Shown here: positions 34,077 through 43,581 of the stretch, in pieces | How positions within the stretch are numbered: position 1 is the first letter of the stretch | Layout: the number at the start of each line of letters is the position of its first letter | DNA from: Amaranthus tricolor | Lineage: Eukaryota > Streptophyta > Magnoliopsida > Caryophyllales > Amaranthaceae | Length of the DNA stretch: 64,000 nucleotides | Assembly (NCBI RefSeq): GCF_026212465.1 | Contig: NC_080057.1 | Span: forward strand, 15,294,769 to 15,358,768 | Direction of reading: 5' to 3' | Notes under the pieces: model-generated | Database searches by the model: none | What the model saw: the letters and a program-made list of their open reading frames with translations, nothing else | What the model was told of the DNA's origin: nothing | Program-made: the position numbers and the translations under genes

Positions 34077-35378
34077 ATGGCTACAATGAAACTTGATATT
34101 GAGAAGTTTGATAGGAGTGTGAACTTTGGCTTATGGCAAGTCAAAATGAAAGCAATTTTGATACAAAATGGAGTGCATAAAGCACTAGATGGTGTGGAGA
34201 AGAGACCGGAAGGCATAAGTGAGGCTAAGTGGGAAGATATGGATGCGAAGGCTCTATCCGCCATACAACTTTGTCTCTCTAATGAAGTCTTGAGAGAAGT
34301 TGTAAAGGAGGAAACTTCAAAAGGCATTTGGGAAAAATTGAAATCACTCTATATGGAAAAGAGTGTTACCAATCGACTTTTGTTAAAGAGTCGTTTGTAT
34401 GATCTCAGATTGCAAGAAGAGAAGCCCATGAAACCGCACCTTGATGAATTTTACTCAATAGTTATGGATTTGCAAAATATTGATGTAAAAGTGGATGATG
34501 AGGATTTGGCTATTCTTTTGTTAGTTTCTCTACCGTCTTCATATAAGCATTTTAGGGAAACCTTGTTATATGGAAGAGACACTTTTAGTAGTGAGGATGT
34601 TAGAAAGGCCTTGACTCAAAAGGACCTTATTGATTCTCAATTTGCTCAAAAGGAGTCAAGAGTTTCCAATGGTGCTTTATTTGTTAAAGAGTCGAGTAGG
34701 AACAAAAGAAGCATGACTTGCAACTTTTGTAAGAAGAAGGGCCATTTCAAGAAAGATTGTTGGAAATTAAGAGCCAAACAATCCAATGAAAGCAAATCCG
34801 AAAGAGCTAGCTCCGCTGAAGCTAGCTATGTTGAAGATGAGATATATGATGTTGATGCTCTTGTCGTTACTAGTGAATATAAAGGTGGTGATTCTTGGAT
34901 TTTGGATTCGGGATGTTCGAGACACATAACTTTTAACTCTAGGTTCTTCTCAACTTATCAAAAGGTTGATGGAAGAAAAGTCACTATGGGCAATGAGGCT
35001 AGTTGTCCGATAGTTGGTATTGGAGATGTTAAACTTGTCATGTTTGATGGTGTTGTAAGAACATTGACCGGAGTCCTTCATGTTCCAGGTATGAATAAAA
35101 ACATAATTTCCCTTAGTATTCTAGATAAAGAAGGTTTGAGTTGCATTGGTGAAGGTGGAGTGTTGAAGGTTGGCAAGGGTCCTAATTTGTTCTTGAAAGG
35201 ATCCATTAATGATGGCATGTATATGCTTTTGGGTTCAACCTTAATTAGTTCGGCTTGTGTGTCCACTACTTCAACCGAGCATGAGAATGAAATTGATACT
35301 TCTTTTAACGACAGTTTGAGAATAATTTCAACATATCCCAATGAGTCCATGGGATGTATGGACTTGATTGGAAATTAA
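34077..35378 (+). CDS. Open gag-protease ORF of Copia E (433 aa)
   Basis: A single uninterrupted ORF from MATMKLDIEKF. Residues 1-200 are the UBN2/Copia gag domain (NFGLWQVKMKAILIQNG, SVTNRLLLKSRLYDL). A CCHC knuckle, CNFCKKKGHFKKDC, lies near residue 215. The pepsin-like retroviral protease follows, with the active site WILDSGCSRHIT at about 277-288 and the downstream VPGMNKNIISLS. The ORF then passes into a short unrelated tail and stops at 35376-35378, where GAG-pre-integrase would normally start. The reading frame is free of stops although related elements nearby are full of them, which hints at recent or maintained function. In the family, gag builds the cytoplasmic particle and protease matures it. 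Start and frame are clear. Confidence 0.9.
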   Translation: MATMKLDIEKFDRSVNFGLWQVKMKAILIQNGVHKALDGVEKRPEGISEAKWEDMDAKALSAIQLCLSNEVLREVVKEETSKGIWEKLKSLYMEKSVTNRLLLKSRLYDLRLQEEKPMKPHLDEFYSIVMDLQNIDVKVDDEDLAILLLVSLPSSYKHFRETLLYGRDTFSSEDVRKALTQKDLIDSQFAQKESRVSNGALFVKESSRNKRSMTCNFCKKKGHFKKDCWKLRAKQSNESKSERASSAEASYVEDEIYDVDALVVTSEYKGGDSWILDSGCSRHITFNSRFFSTYQKVDGRKVTMGNEASCPIVGIGDVKLVMFDGVVRTLTGVLHVPGMNKNIISLSILDKEGLSCIGEGGVLKVGKGPNLFLKGSINDGMYMLLGSTLISSACVSTTSTEHENEIDTSFNDSLRIISTYPNESMGCMDLIGN

Positions 35379-35521
35379 AAGCATACTCTTGTGAGCCCTT
35401 TGAGGGCATGTTTAGTGCATGTGCTATGCACATGTGTTGTTTTTGTTTTGAGTATGATGTTGTGTAAGTTGTTGTATTGGAGTGAATTAGAGAATTCCAT
35501 TGACTTGGGTGAACTCAAGTC

Positions 35522-35532
35522 AAGGTGGAGAT
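35522..35532 (+). promoter_or_regulatory. Polypurine tract of Copia E
   Basis: AAGGTGGAGAT stands immediately before the 3' LTR, identical to that of element B. Confidence 0.85.
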
Positions 35533-36384
35533 TGTTGTGATTGGTGTGACTTGAGTGCACATTTGTTGAGGTGCATTCATATGTGACCTTTGGGATGGAA
35601 TCCCATAAATGTGTTAATATGGGTGTATTAAGTTAAGTTTTGATGATTGATTTATGATGATGATTAAGTGTGGATTAATAAGGTAATGAAGTGTGAGAGT
35701 TATAGGACTTAATGAAGAATTGCAAAGGACTTGGTTTATGTTTGATTTATTGAAGCTCGATCAGAATTTTGACAAAAGAAGCAGAATGGTCGCTCGACCG
35801 AGCGAGCTACCCGCTCGACCGAGCGAGCCTTATTGATTGATCGAGCGAGCAAACAGAATGCATCCAGAAAGGGTCTATACTCCGCTCGACTGAGCCACTC
35901 GACCGAGCGAGCTCTCTGTTCCAGTCGAGTGGTTCCTCTGATGTGCCTAAGATGCTGTTTTCGACCTTTCAAGTTCTTGGAGAAGTTTCATGTCATTCAT
36001 TATTCAATATTAATTCTGTATTTAGTGAGCTAATATGTACCTAGTACTATATATAGGGAGCCCTCAATCATCAAATGATAATCCACAAATACACCCCAAG
36101 CCAAACACTAGCCTATATCTCTTCTCTATTGTAATTCTCCATATTTTTTGAGAGTTCTTTGAACTCCTTTTGATAATATAAGAAATACTACACACCGGAG
36201 GACGTAGCCCTAGTTGGGGTGAACCTTGTTAAATCTTTGTGTCGTTTTATTGCTTTATTTTCTCCTACAAACATTGATATCGTTGATAGCGTAATTTGTT
36301 TGTCACTAAAACTTCATACACTCGATCTTGGAAATATTGGAGTTTGAAACACATCGTTCGAACTCTAATACATCGTCGTTTTCA
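35533..36384 (+). repeat. 3' LTR of Copia E (852 bp)
   Basis: Same length as the 5' LTR and ending in the same GTCGTTTTCA. The main differences are in the GCTCGACC/GAGCGAGC patch (35787-35930), where motif copies have been gained, lost or converted. Confidence 0.92.
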
Positions 36385-36389
36385 ATACA

Positions 36390-39040
36390 TTCTAATTAAG
36401 TACCACATGGCAAAATTAAGAAAGAGACGAGAAACATATAATAAATCCAATAAATTAAAGATAGCTCTTTTAAGAAGATCCTCAAAAATAAATATGTTAG
36501 TTTAGTCCAAAGAGAACACATCATTGGGTTGGGGTAGGATTTTCTTACAAGTTTCAAGAACGTGGAGTAAATAATGACAGAGATTCGAAACTGCGCCCTG
36601 CGTACGCCTCACGTATTGTTGCACTCGCTGCCCAACTAAGACACCACTTACTTATTAGTCAATGTCGGTATCTGATAAATATAATGGAATCATCTATTCA
36701 AAAACTATAAATAACCCAGCAGGTCAGCACTATTCACGAAAAAAGCTCTTTATTCAATTGCACCAGCCACCGTCCCTAATACTATATTAGGGCATCTACG
36801 AATCGTCTACTATACTACCACCAGTCCACCACCGTAACGTCAGCCGTGGGCCTGTTGCCGCCTCCATCTGCCACCATTGAACCTCCATTTGCCGGTTGCC
36901 ACCAGTCCAATTCCTTACCGACCACCATTAAATCCAATTTTGCAATTTACATTCAAATTTAATCAAAGGTATGATTTTTTTTTTTTATTTTAACTCAATT
37001 TGACAAATCTATTTAACTTTAAAAATTATAGTCAAGTATGAATCAATGATAACATACATACATATATATATATATATGTATACTTTATTACGCACCTTCA
37101 TTTAATAATTTTATTAGTGTAAAATTTCAATAATTTATTAATATATTTAAATATTCGTGCATTATACGGATTTTCATACTAATAGTTAGTTAATTACCCA
37201 TTACCCATTTAACTTAAGCTAAAAGGCATGAAGTTAGTTTCCTTTTCTTGATCAGTTATTACGCCTATTACAACTTCCTATGTACTTGGACTTAAGTCAA
37301 TCTATGTAAGGTTGAATACTACTACATACAACCAACTATATAACCTAAACAAGCTCACATAAATAGTCTAAAATGACTAAGTTCATTCACTTCAAGTTTA
37401 TAGACGTCTTTAAGGTGGCCACAAGCCCTCTTCCTGATGCTTCTTAATAATTAATTTTAAGGCTATGAATGATGGATGAATGAATGTGGCTAGCTGTTGG
37501 TGGGCTTCACCACTTCACTTGCCACAACTTTATGGAGGCGTTTCTTTTTTTTTTAAACATGTCTAAATTGTGTGTAAATATTTTTAAGAGAAAATAAAAG
37601 TCAAAGTAAAAAAAATATAAATAGGAAACTAATAAAATTTAATTATTAGAGAGAGGTGGAAGAAGTGATTGTAAAATAATGAAAAAGAGACAGTAAAACA
37701 ATTAGTTTCCTGATTTTGTGGCATAAATTTACCCATGAAAGGGTAGGAATATACTTTTCCTCCAAATTAGAGATTTTTATTTAATTTTTCTAGTTTACTC
37801 TCATTTTAATTATTTCGCAACTATTTCATTTAGTTTATATGCATCTTTATTTACTTTTTTCATTAGTTTGACTTTTTTTTTTTGTTTTAAATATTTATAA
37901 TCAATCCAAGCATATTCCTAAAAGTTAATTTTTTTAGTCATGATGAAACCTCCTTTCAAGGCCTTTCCTATTCATTGCAACATACTAGTATGGTTTGGCT
38001 CTCCATTATTCATGGTGTACACTTAATTGTTGAACCAACTTGACGTTGTTTCTTTAATGAGTATGGATTGGTATCTTGGACACTTAAAACGAACGATATT
38101 TCTTTTATAGACATTTTTCAATTTTTGACTACACAACTTCTAGACTTTAACCATAGTAAATGGACTTATGGATGTACCCTTTCACTTATCTTGAAACATT
38201 GGACTTTTGTGTTGGATCAAGGACGGATTTAGGATTTATAGTCTCAAGGGAATTAATTAATGGACGAAATTTTAAGCGAATTGCGGTAATTTTGACAAAG
38301 TTTTTGGAAAATGATCTACTAATTTTTTTTATTCCTACAAAATGACATCTAGATGTCCAATAATCCCAAGCTAATAAAGACAAAGTAATATTAAAACGAT
38401 CAATTAATGTCATTCGTATCTGAAATTAATAGTGGTAACGAAAAAGATTAATAAAATTTAATCAACTTCATCTTGAAATAATGAAGTTTAAATTTACAAA
38501 TAAAAAATCAAACTAAAAACAAAAAAATTCAAAAAGATAACACTAAAAAAATTCAAAGAACATTTTAATAAACATAACACTTTAAAAATATTAATCAATT
38601 AATGTCTATTAATAAAGATTAAAAAAGAAAGATAAGAAAAAAAGATTGAAACTTAAAATTATAATGTTTAGTAAGATTAAAGAATATTAATAATTACTTT
38701 TTCCGTACTTCTCATTTTATACCTAGTGTATGAATCATATTAATGTGGATCATTTAGATGAGCCCAACAAGTTGTGGTTAATAAGAGTCAAACTTAATTT
38801 CTATTTTTTTTAGAGTTAGTTGTTAGTGGTTTTAGTAGGAATGTTAATGGGTCAAATAGTATTAGGAATGTTAATGGTATCAAGAACCAAGTTATATGAT
38901 TCGAGGTAGTGAATAAAAAAAAGAATAGATGTAGAGTAGATGAGAGCAATATCAAAAATTGTCCATCTCTTGGTCAGTTGCGTGGGAAAGCACATGCAAC
39001 AATCACTCTTATGTTAGTGAAAACAAAATAAAGTTCTGTT
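36390..39040. other. Non-coding region right of Copia E
   Basis: No gene can be supported. At 36705-36970 an AAACTATAAATAACC TATA-like box is followed by a C-rich, ATG-free stretch that ends at AAAG|GTATGA, a possible 5' UTR exon and donor with no downstream coding exon found. A MITE lies at 37556-37918. A single transposon-like end, GGACGGATTTAGGATTTA, is at 38220, and a Stowaway-like end (TACTTTTTCCGTACTTCTC) at about 38696. The rest is AT-rich. Confidence 0.4.
37556..37918. repeat. Diverged copy of the 18893 MITE family
   Basis: The left end, AACATGTCTAAATTGTGTGT then AAATATTTTTAAGAG, and the right end, TCAATCCAAGCATATTCC, match the ends of the MITE in Copia A (CATGCTTAGATTGGGTGTAA and ATCCAAGCATGCCC). 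They share the neighbouring AAAGTCAAA/TTTGACTTTTTTT words. Length is similar (about 363 bp). Confidence 0.55.
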
Positions 39041-39049
39041 TGGGGTCAC

Positions 39050-39595
39050 CATAAAAAGTATGTTGTATGAAAATTTAAACTAAATAACCATAATAATATA
39101 AAAATGTCATAAGCAATGTTTAAAATATTTCTCAAGGTAATTGCTTTTTTTCCAGAGCTGAGATTTGGGTTCTTCACTGTTACTAACAGCAAATTAAAAA
39201 GGCGGGTAAAAAAAAATCAAGTTTTTTGTTCGCTGTTAGTAACAGCGAACAAAGATTTTACGTAGTTAAACAGGGCCAAACCTTTGTTCGTAGTTACTAA
39301 CAGCGAACAAAGGTTTGACCTTGTTTGACCAGGTCTCCTTTGTTCGCAGTTACTACAAAGACCTAGTAAAAAATATCAAAGTCTTTGTTTGTTGTTTGTA
39401 ACAGCGAACAAAGAATGTGACTTTTTTTACCAGCTCTCTTTGTTCGCTGTTAGTAACAGCGAATAACCCAAACCTCAACTTTGAGAAAAAAAAATGCTTA
39501 TTTTGGGAAATATTTTAAAACATTGCTTATTTTTTAAAATGTTTTTATAATTTTTGGCTTAATTTATTCAAATTTTCTTGTATTTGGTGTGTTTG
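39050..39595. repeat. Fold-back element with an array of palindromes
   Basis: The outer arms, about 120-150 bp, are inverted copies: TAAGCAATGTTTAAAATATT at 39109 and its counterpart near 39500-39530. The match continues outward to about TTGTATGAAAATTT on the left and AAATTTTCTTGTATTTG on the right. The centre (39170-39465) holds about six copies or half-copies of the palindrome TCGCTGTTAGTAACAGCGA spaced 45-60 bp apart. It is non-coding. Long arms suggest a Mutator-like MITE, but no target duplication was confirmed. Confidence 0.6.
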
Positions 39596-39692
39596 ATGGG
39601 CTCCTTTATAGCCCATAAAATTTTTTGAATGTCATGAAAAAAAATGTGTTCAATGAAAAAGAAGATAAGTGGTACATAAATTCTTGTGAAAG

Positions 39693-39925
39693 AATATTTT
39701 TAATTGGACCGGCTCATTATATATTTTTTAAAATATTATAAGTAGGTATTAAGAATGATTTAAGTAGATATTTAAGATATTTAAAGTAGACATTAAGGAT
39801 ACGGTAAGTAAGCATTTGGATAGTGTAATTAGACATTAAGAATACGTTAAGTAGATATCAATCTTTAATGGGTTGGGCTTAAGATACGTCTCTTAAAGAG
39901 ATGGTCTCTCAAGAGACTAGCTATA
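39693..39925 (-). repeat. Dispersed repeat, copy 1 of an inverted pair
   Basis: Contains about six degenerate units around GTAAGTAGACATTAAGAATA, bounded by TTTAATTGGACCGGC on the left and GGTCTCTCAAGAGACTAGCT on the right. The same arrangement lies inverted at 41055-41315. Confidence 0.6.
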
Positions 39926-39953
39926 AGTGGTATGTTCATGAAGTCAAGGCCTT

Positions 39954-40372
39954 AGTGGCAGATCCAAGATACAAACTTAGTGAGAGCATAATCATGGGAC
40001 AAAACAATTTAATAAAAAATATAAAAACAAATCATAAATAATATTATGTGTAAATTAAAGAATTAATGTTTTCAATTCAACCCTAAAAGATGATATTCTA
40101 TAATCTATTTTGACGAGTTTTTTAATTATGAGATTAACTGTCCACATTGCGAATTGAAATGTATGTATATTAGTGCTTAATGCGAGATTAAGTAATAAGA
40201 ATGTCAAGAGACAAGAGTTACATAGAAAGTGTGTAGTTCAGTTGGTCATAAGTGTCCCATAAAGACTTCAACACAAAAGGTCTTAGGTTCAATTTCGACA
40301 AACTATAATTTTTTTTACAAAATTTTAGTACCCTCATGTGCAGGCGCAGGATCCAGTTGGATCCGCCCATGG
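39954..40372. repeat. Dispersed repeat with GTGGCRGATCC ends and tRNA-like boxes
   Basis: The left end, AGTGGCAGATCCAAGATA, and the right end, GTTGGATCCGCCCATGG, are inverted relatives of the common plant repeat end CAGTGGCGGATCC. Inside, TAGTTCAGTTGG (40234-40245) fits the RNA polymerase III A-box consensus fully and GGTTCAATTTC (40286-40296) is close to a B box, so a tRNA-derived SINE may be inserted or included. No tRNA cloverleaf can be folded, so it is not a tRNA gene. Confidence 0.5.
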
Positions 40373-41054
40373 TTAAGGGTGTGTATTCAATGAAAAGTGG
40401 GCTTAGATCCTATGTTTGTCTGGTTGGCATCTATCTTAATGTGCATTATTAAGATAAATAAATGTATGGTTATGCATGCCTTTTGTATTGCGGTAAGAGT
40501 TAAGTTCAAGTTGAGTATTGATGATCAAATGGAACTCATGGTAGTGTTCTATTCATGGTTAGTCATGTAAGACAAATCATCTATAAGTTTTGCATTAGTG
40601 AAAGTGTGTTTGTTTAATGTTTGGTTTAGTAGCATAATGTTTAAAGTTCTTGTTTTTTAGTCTATTAGTTTTTTAGTAGTTATGATATCCGAATTTGAAT
40701 TAAGAGGAGTGTTGGTTAATATGAGTCAAAGTTAATTTTATAGTTCTTAAGGCTAGTTTTTACAATTGTTAATGGAAATAATAGGGTACATCAACAATTA
40801 ATGGAAATCAGGGCTAAATACAAATTATATACTTACAATACAAAAAACGACAACTTGACCACTAAACGTTTTGATTATACAGGCAGGAATATCGTGTCAA
40901 AGTTTAATTAAAATTGGAGCATCGATTGAATCGATTCAATGTGAACCAAATGACACGCGGAACTCTCTGCCTCATCTCTCTTTCATTATGTTCTGCGCGG
41001 CTTTGTTTTTATAAGAAGCAAAATATATACTTTTGTTATAACTTTTCAGCTAGT

Positions 41055-41315
41055 CCGTTGAGAGACCGTCTTTTTAAGAGACATATCTCAAGCCCAACCC
41101 ATTAAAGATTAATGCCTACTTACCGTATTCTTAATGCCTATTTACACTATCCTTAATGCTTATTTACCGTATTTGTAATGTCTACTCTCAATACCTTAAA
41201 TGTCTACTTACATCATTTTTAATGTCTATTTACAATATTTTAAAAAATATATTATGGGTTAGCCCAATTAAAAATGATCTCTCAAAGAAACCCTTTCTCA
41301 CAAAAATTTGTGATA
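41055..41315 (+). repeat. Dispersed repeat, copy 2 of an inverted pair
   Basis: An inverted relative of 39693-39925. It runs from AGCTAGTCCGTTGAGAGACC through units around ATTCTTAATGCCTATTTAC to AGCCCAATTAAAAATG. The two copies are about 1.1 kb apart and could pair as a large hairpin in a transcript. Confidence 0.6.
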
Positions 41316-41379
41316 ACTTTTACTTAAGAAGGGTGATATAAATATTTAGCCCTATTAAAAATATTAAGTTATCTTAAAT

Positions 41380-41438
41380 TAAAGTAGGCCCAAATATAAG
41401 TGGGCTTCATCCACCAACCAGGAGGGAATAACCCAACA
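41380..41438 (-). repeat. LTR-start fragment
   Basis: On the minus strand the sequence from 41438 begins TGTTGGGTTATTCCCTCC, the same 18 bases that open the LTR-like sequence at 63586. It then continues with GGGCCTACTT at about 41380. Only this end is recognisable. Confidence 0.45.
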
Positions 41439-41644
41439 CATTTTAGAGTGTCGCCCTTTTAGCCATGCTAGATGGGTTTGTCAAGTTTCTGATCCAGTTG
41501 AAACTTTTCTTATCTGAGACGGTTTTATGGTGAGGATATTATTATTCGATTGACTTGTGTACTTCTGTATAATAAATTGATTACTAAGAATTTGATACCA
41601 GGTACTTTCAATATGAAGCTTATTATTACCGGAAAAGTTTCAAA

Positions 41645-41902
41645 TACTTTCTCTGTTTCAAATTACTTGCAACATTTCAAATATTGCACTATTTATTTAT
41701 CACCTTTAATTTTTAATTTTTTTTATCTATAAGTTAGAATATTGTTAAGTGTGATATTATTTGATTCATTTCAATGCAAAGATTATCAATATCAAATATT
41801 TATAATTTTTTATTATACATAATTAGAGATATTACGGATTAATTAGTGTATTGAACAACGTAAAAAATCAAATGTTGCAAGTATTTTGAAACGAAGAAAG
41901 TA
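41645..41902. mobile_element. Stowaway-type MITE (258 bp)
   Basis: The inverted ends TACTTTCTCTGTTTCAAAT and, reverse-complemented, TACTTTCTTCGTTTCAAAAT start at TA targets. It has the same internal organisation as the MITEs at 547 and 62159, including the shared TCTATAAGTTA and TTTATAATTTTT words. Confidence 0.75.
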
Positions 41903-42418
41903 TAAATTAGAACTAATTAGTAATTTCGTTATTTAAGATAAGCTATAAGGTGCCCTTTGTAGTAGTTTAGCCAAGAATTTTGCTTGAACTACTATTGTAC
42001 AGGGTCGGCCCTGGGGGTAGGCCAAGAGGGCAATCGCTCAGGTCCTTATTTTGAAAGGCAGAAATAAAATTGGATAAGGGCCCATTTTGATATAAGACTG
42101 TTTGAAAGGGAAAGGCCCCAAAATAATAGATGGAAAAGGAAGTAAGGGCTTAAAATAAACACTAAAAAACACAGGAATCAAATTAGTGGCTTTGGGAAAA
42201 TACAACATTGAACTAATACACCTTTTTTCAGTAGCTTTGGGAAAAGTAATGCCATTGGAAAGGTAAAAATAATTTTTTTGTCTTCAAATCTTAAGTTAAT
42301 AGATGGTTGTAGATACAATTCATCCGATCTTTAATTTCAGTTCAACCTTTAAAGCCTTAGTTTGACTTTTCACATCTTTTTTTTTCCATTCATTATACTG
42401 TTAATTCAATTATTTTTT

Positions 42419-42962
42419 GGGAAATTCCACATGGTAGCATCCAGTTTTCATGAAACGCCAATGATAGCACTTTTTTATGAATTTTCCACATGGTAGCATC
42501 CAATTTATGCACTATCTATTTGCCATAGAATTTTTAGTTAAGTTCTTGTTGAATTTTGTTTAATTCATCATTTTGTAAGTTTTTTCCACATGGTAGCATC
42601 CCGTTTTTGTTCTCAAATGTTTAATTCACCATTTTAACGTTTAATTCACCGTTTAACTCATTAAAGCTCATAAATATTGTAATAATTTTGTTTTCATTCA
42701 AATTGTTGGCATTATAAAGTTCAAAAGAAGCATTTCAAGCACTAAGAAATCGTGAATTAAACATTTGAGAACAAAAATTGGATGCTACCATATGGAAAAA
42801 ACTTACAAAATGATGAATTAAATGGAATTTAACAAAAACTTAACGGAAAATGTTATGACAGTTAGATAGTGCATAAACTGGATGCTACCATGTGGAAAAT
42901 TCTTTAAAAAGTGCTACCATTGGCTTTTCATGAAAACTGAATGCTACCATGTGGAATTTCCC
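42419..42962. mobile_element. Long-TIR Mutator-like MITE (544 bp)
   Basis: Starts GGGAAATTCC and ends GGAATTTCCC, flanked by the perfect 9-bp duplication TTATTTTTT (42410-42418 and 42963-42971). The arms are long, about 200 bp or more, nearly the whole element folding on itself. CACATGGTAGCATCC occurs three times in each arm, in mirrored orientation. The 9-bp duplication and long arms fit the Mutator superfamily. It has no ORF. Confidence 0.88.
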
Positions 42963-43357
42963 TTATTTTTTATCAATAAATTCTCAATTGGCCGGGATGC
43001 AGTTTGAAGTTATTTCCAATATTTAAGGTAGTTTCTATTTCCTCTCCTCTTTATTAGTTTGATTTTTTTTTTTTACTATAACCCAAATATTATATTTTCA
43101 TTCATGAATATTTGCAATTAGATGCCCATGAAACCTGCATTGTTGATTTTTCAATGAGAGCAAGAACTTACATTTGGTTTTTTGGAATGTTATAGAAAGT
43201 TGTAATCTTCGGATTTAAATAAGTAAAATTTACCACAATTATTTTATTAAATTAGAGGTTTTTAAGCATTAGTATGCTACAAGTTATCTTCGAGGTACTT
43301 GAAAACTTTTTAATAATAACATTTTATGCCTAACTCTTGAATGAGTAGATTAGATAG

Positions 43358-43581
43358 TGCTAAGATTTGAGTGTGAGATCATAAAGAAGAGAGAAAAGAG
43401 TAGAGGATTTTCATTATTATTGAATGTGTTTTTGTACAACAGCAAAATGATACATGTTACATGTATATAAAGGGGAAACAAATGCTAACAGCTTCTAAGA
43501 GTTTGTTACAAGGAGAGCGACTGTGCGTAACTAACTATATGCTGCTCTATCTTATTGCATGTGAACAATAGAGGGAGTAAG
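43358..43581 (-). repeat. 3' LTR of Copia F
   Basis: Begins at TGCTAAGATTTGAG and runs to AGGGAGTAAG. It differs from the 5' copy by a handful of substitutions and a one-base indel. A TTTATATACATG TATA-like motif (minus sense) is present in both. Confidence 0.88.

Larger units (their letters stand above)
33169..36384 (+). mobile_element. Non-autonomous Ty1/Copia element E (gag-protease only)
   Basis: Complete boundaries: duplication ATACA at 33164-33168 and 36385-36389, LTRs of 852 bp at each end (33169-34020 and 35533-36384), primer-binding site, polypurine tract. The 1.5-kb interior contains one open ORF for gag and protease and no integrase, reverse transcriptase or RNase H. The LTRs differ at roughly two to three percent of positions by eye, mostly transitions plus small changes in a repeat-rich patch. 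LTR and gag are closely related to element B, which carries the missing pol domains, so an element of the B type is the natural helper. Confidence 0.93.

Noticed and set aside
35736..36033. Frames with RSTERA/RASV-type repeats in LTRs of E and B
   Set aside because: They are translations of the GCTCGACC/GAGCGAGC motif cluster in the LTR, not genes.
40234..40296. tRNA gene
   Set aside because: Only the two promoter boxes match; acceptor and anticodon stems cannot be formed.
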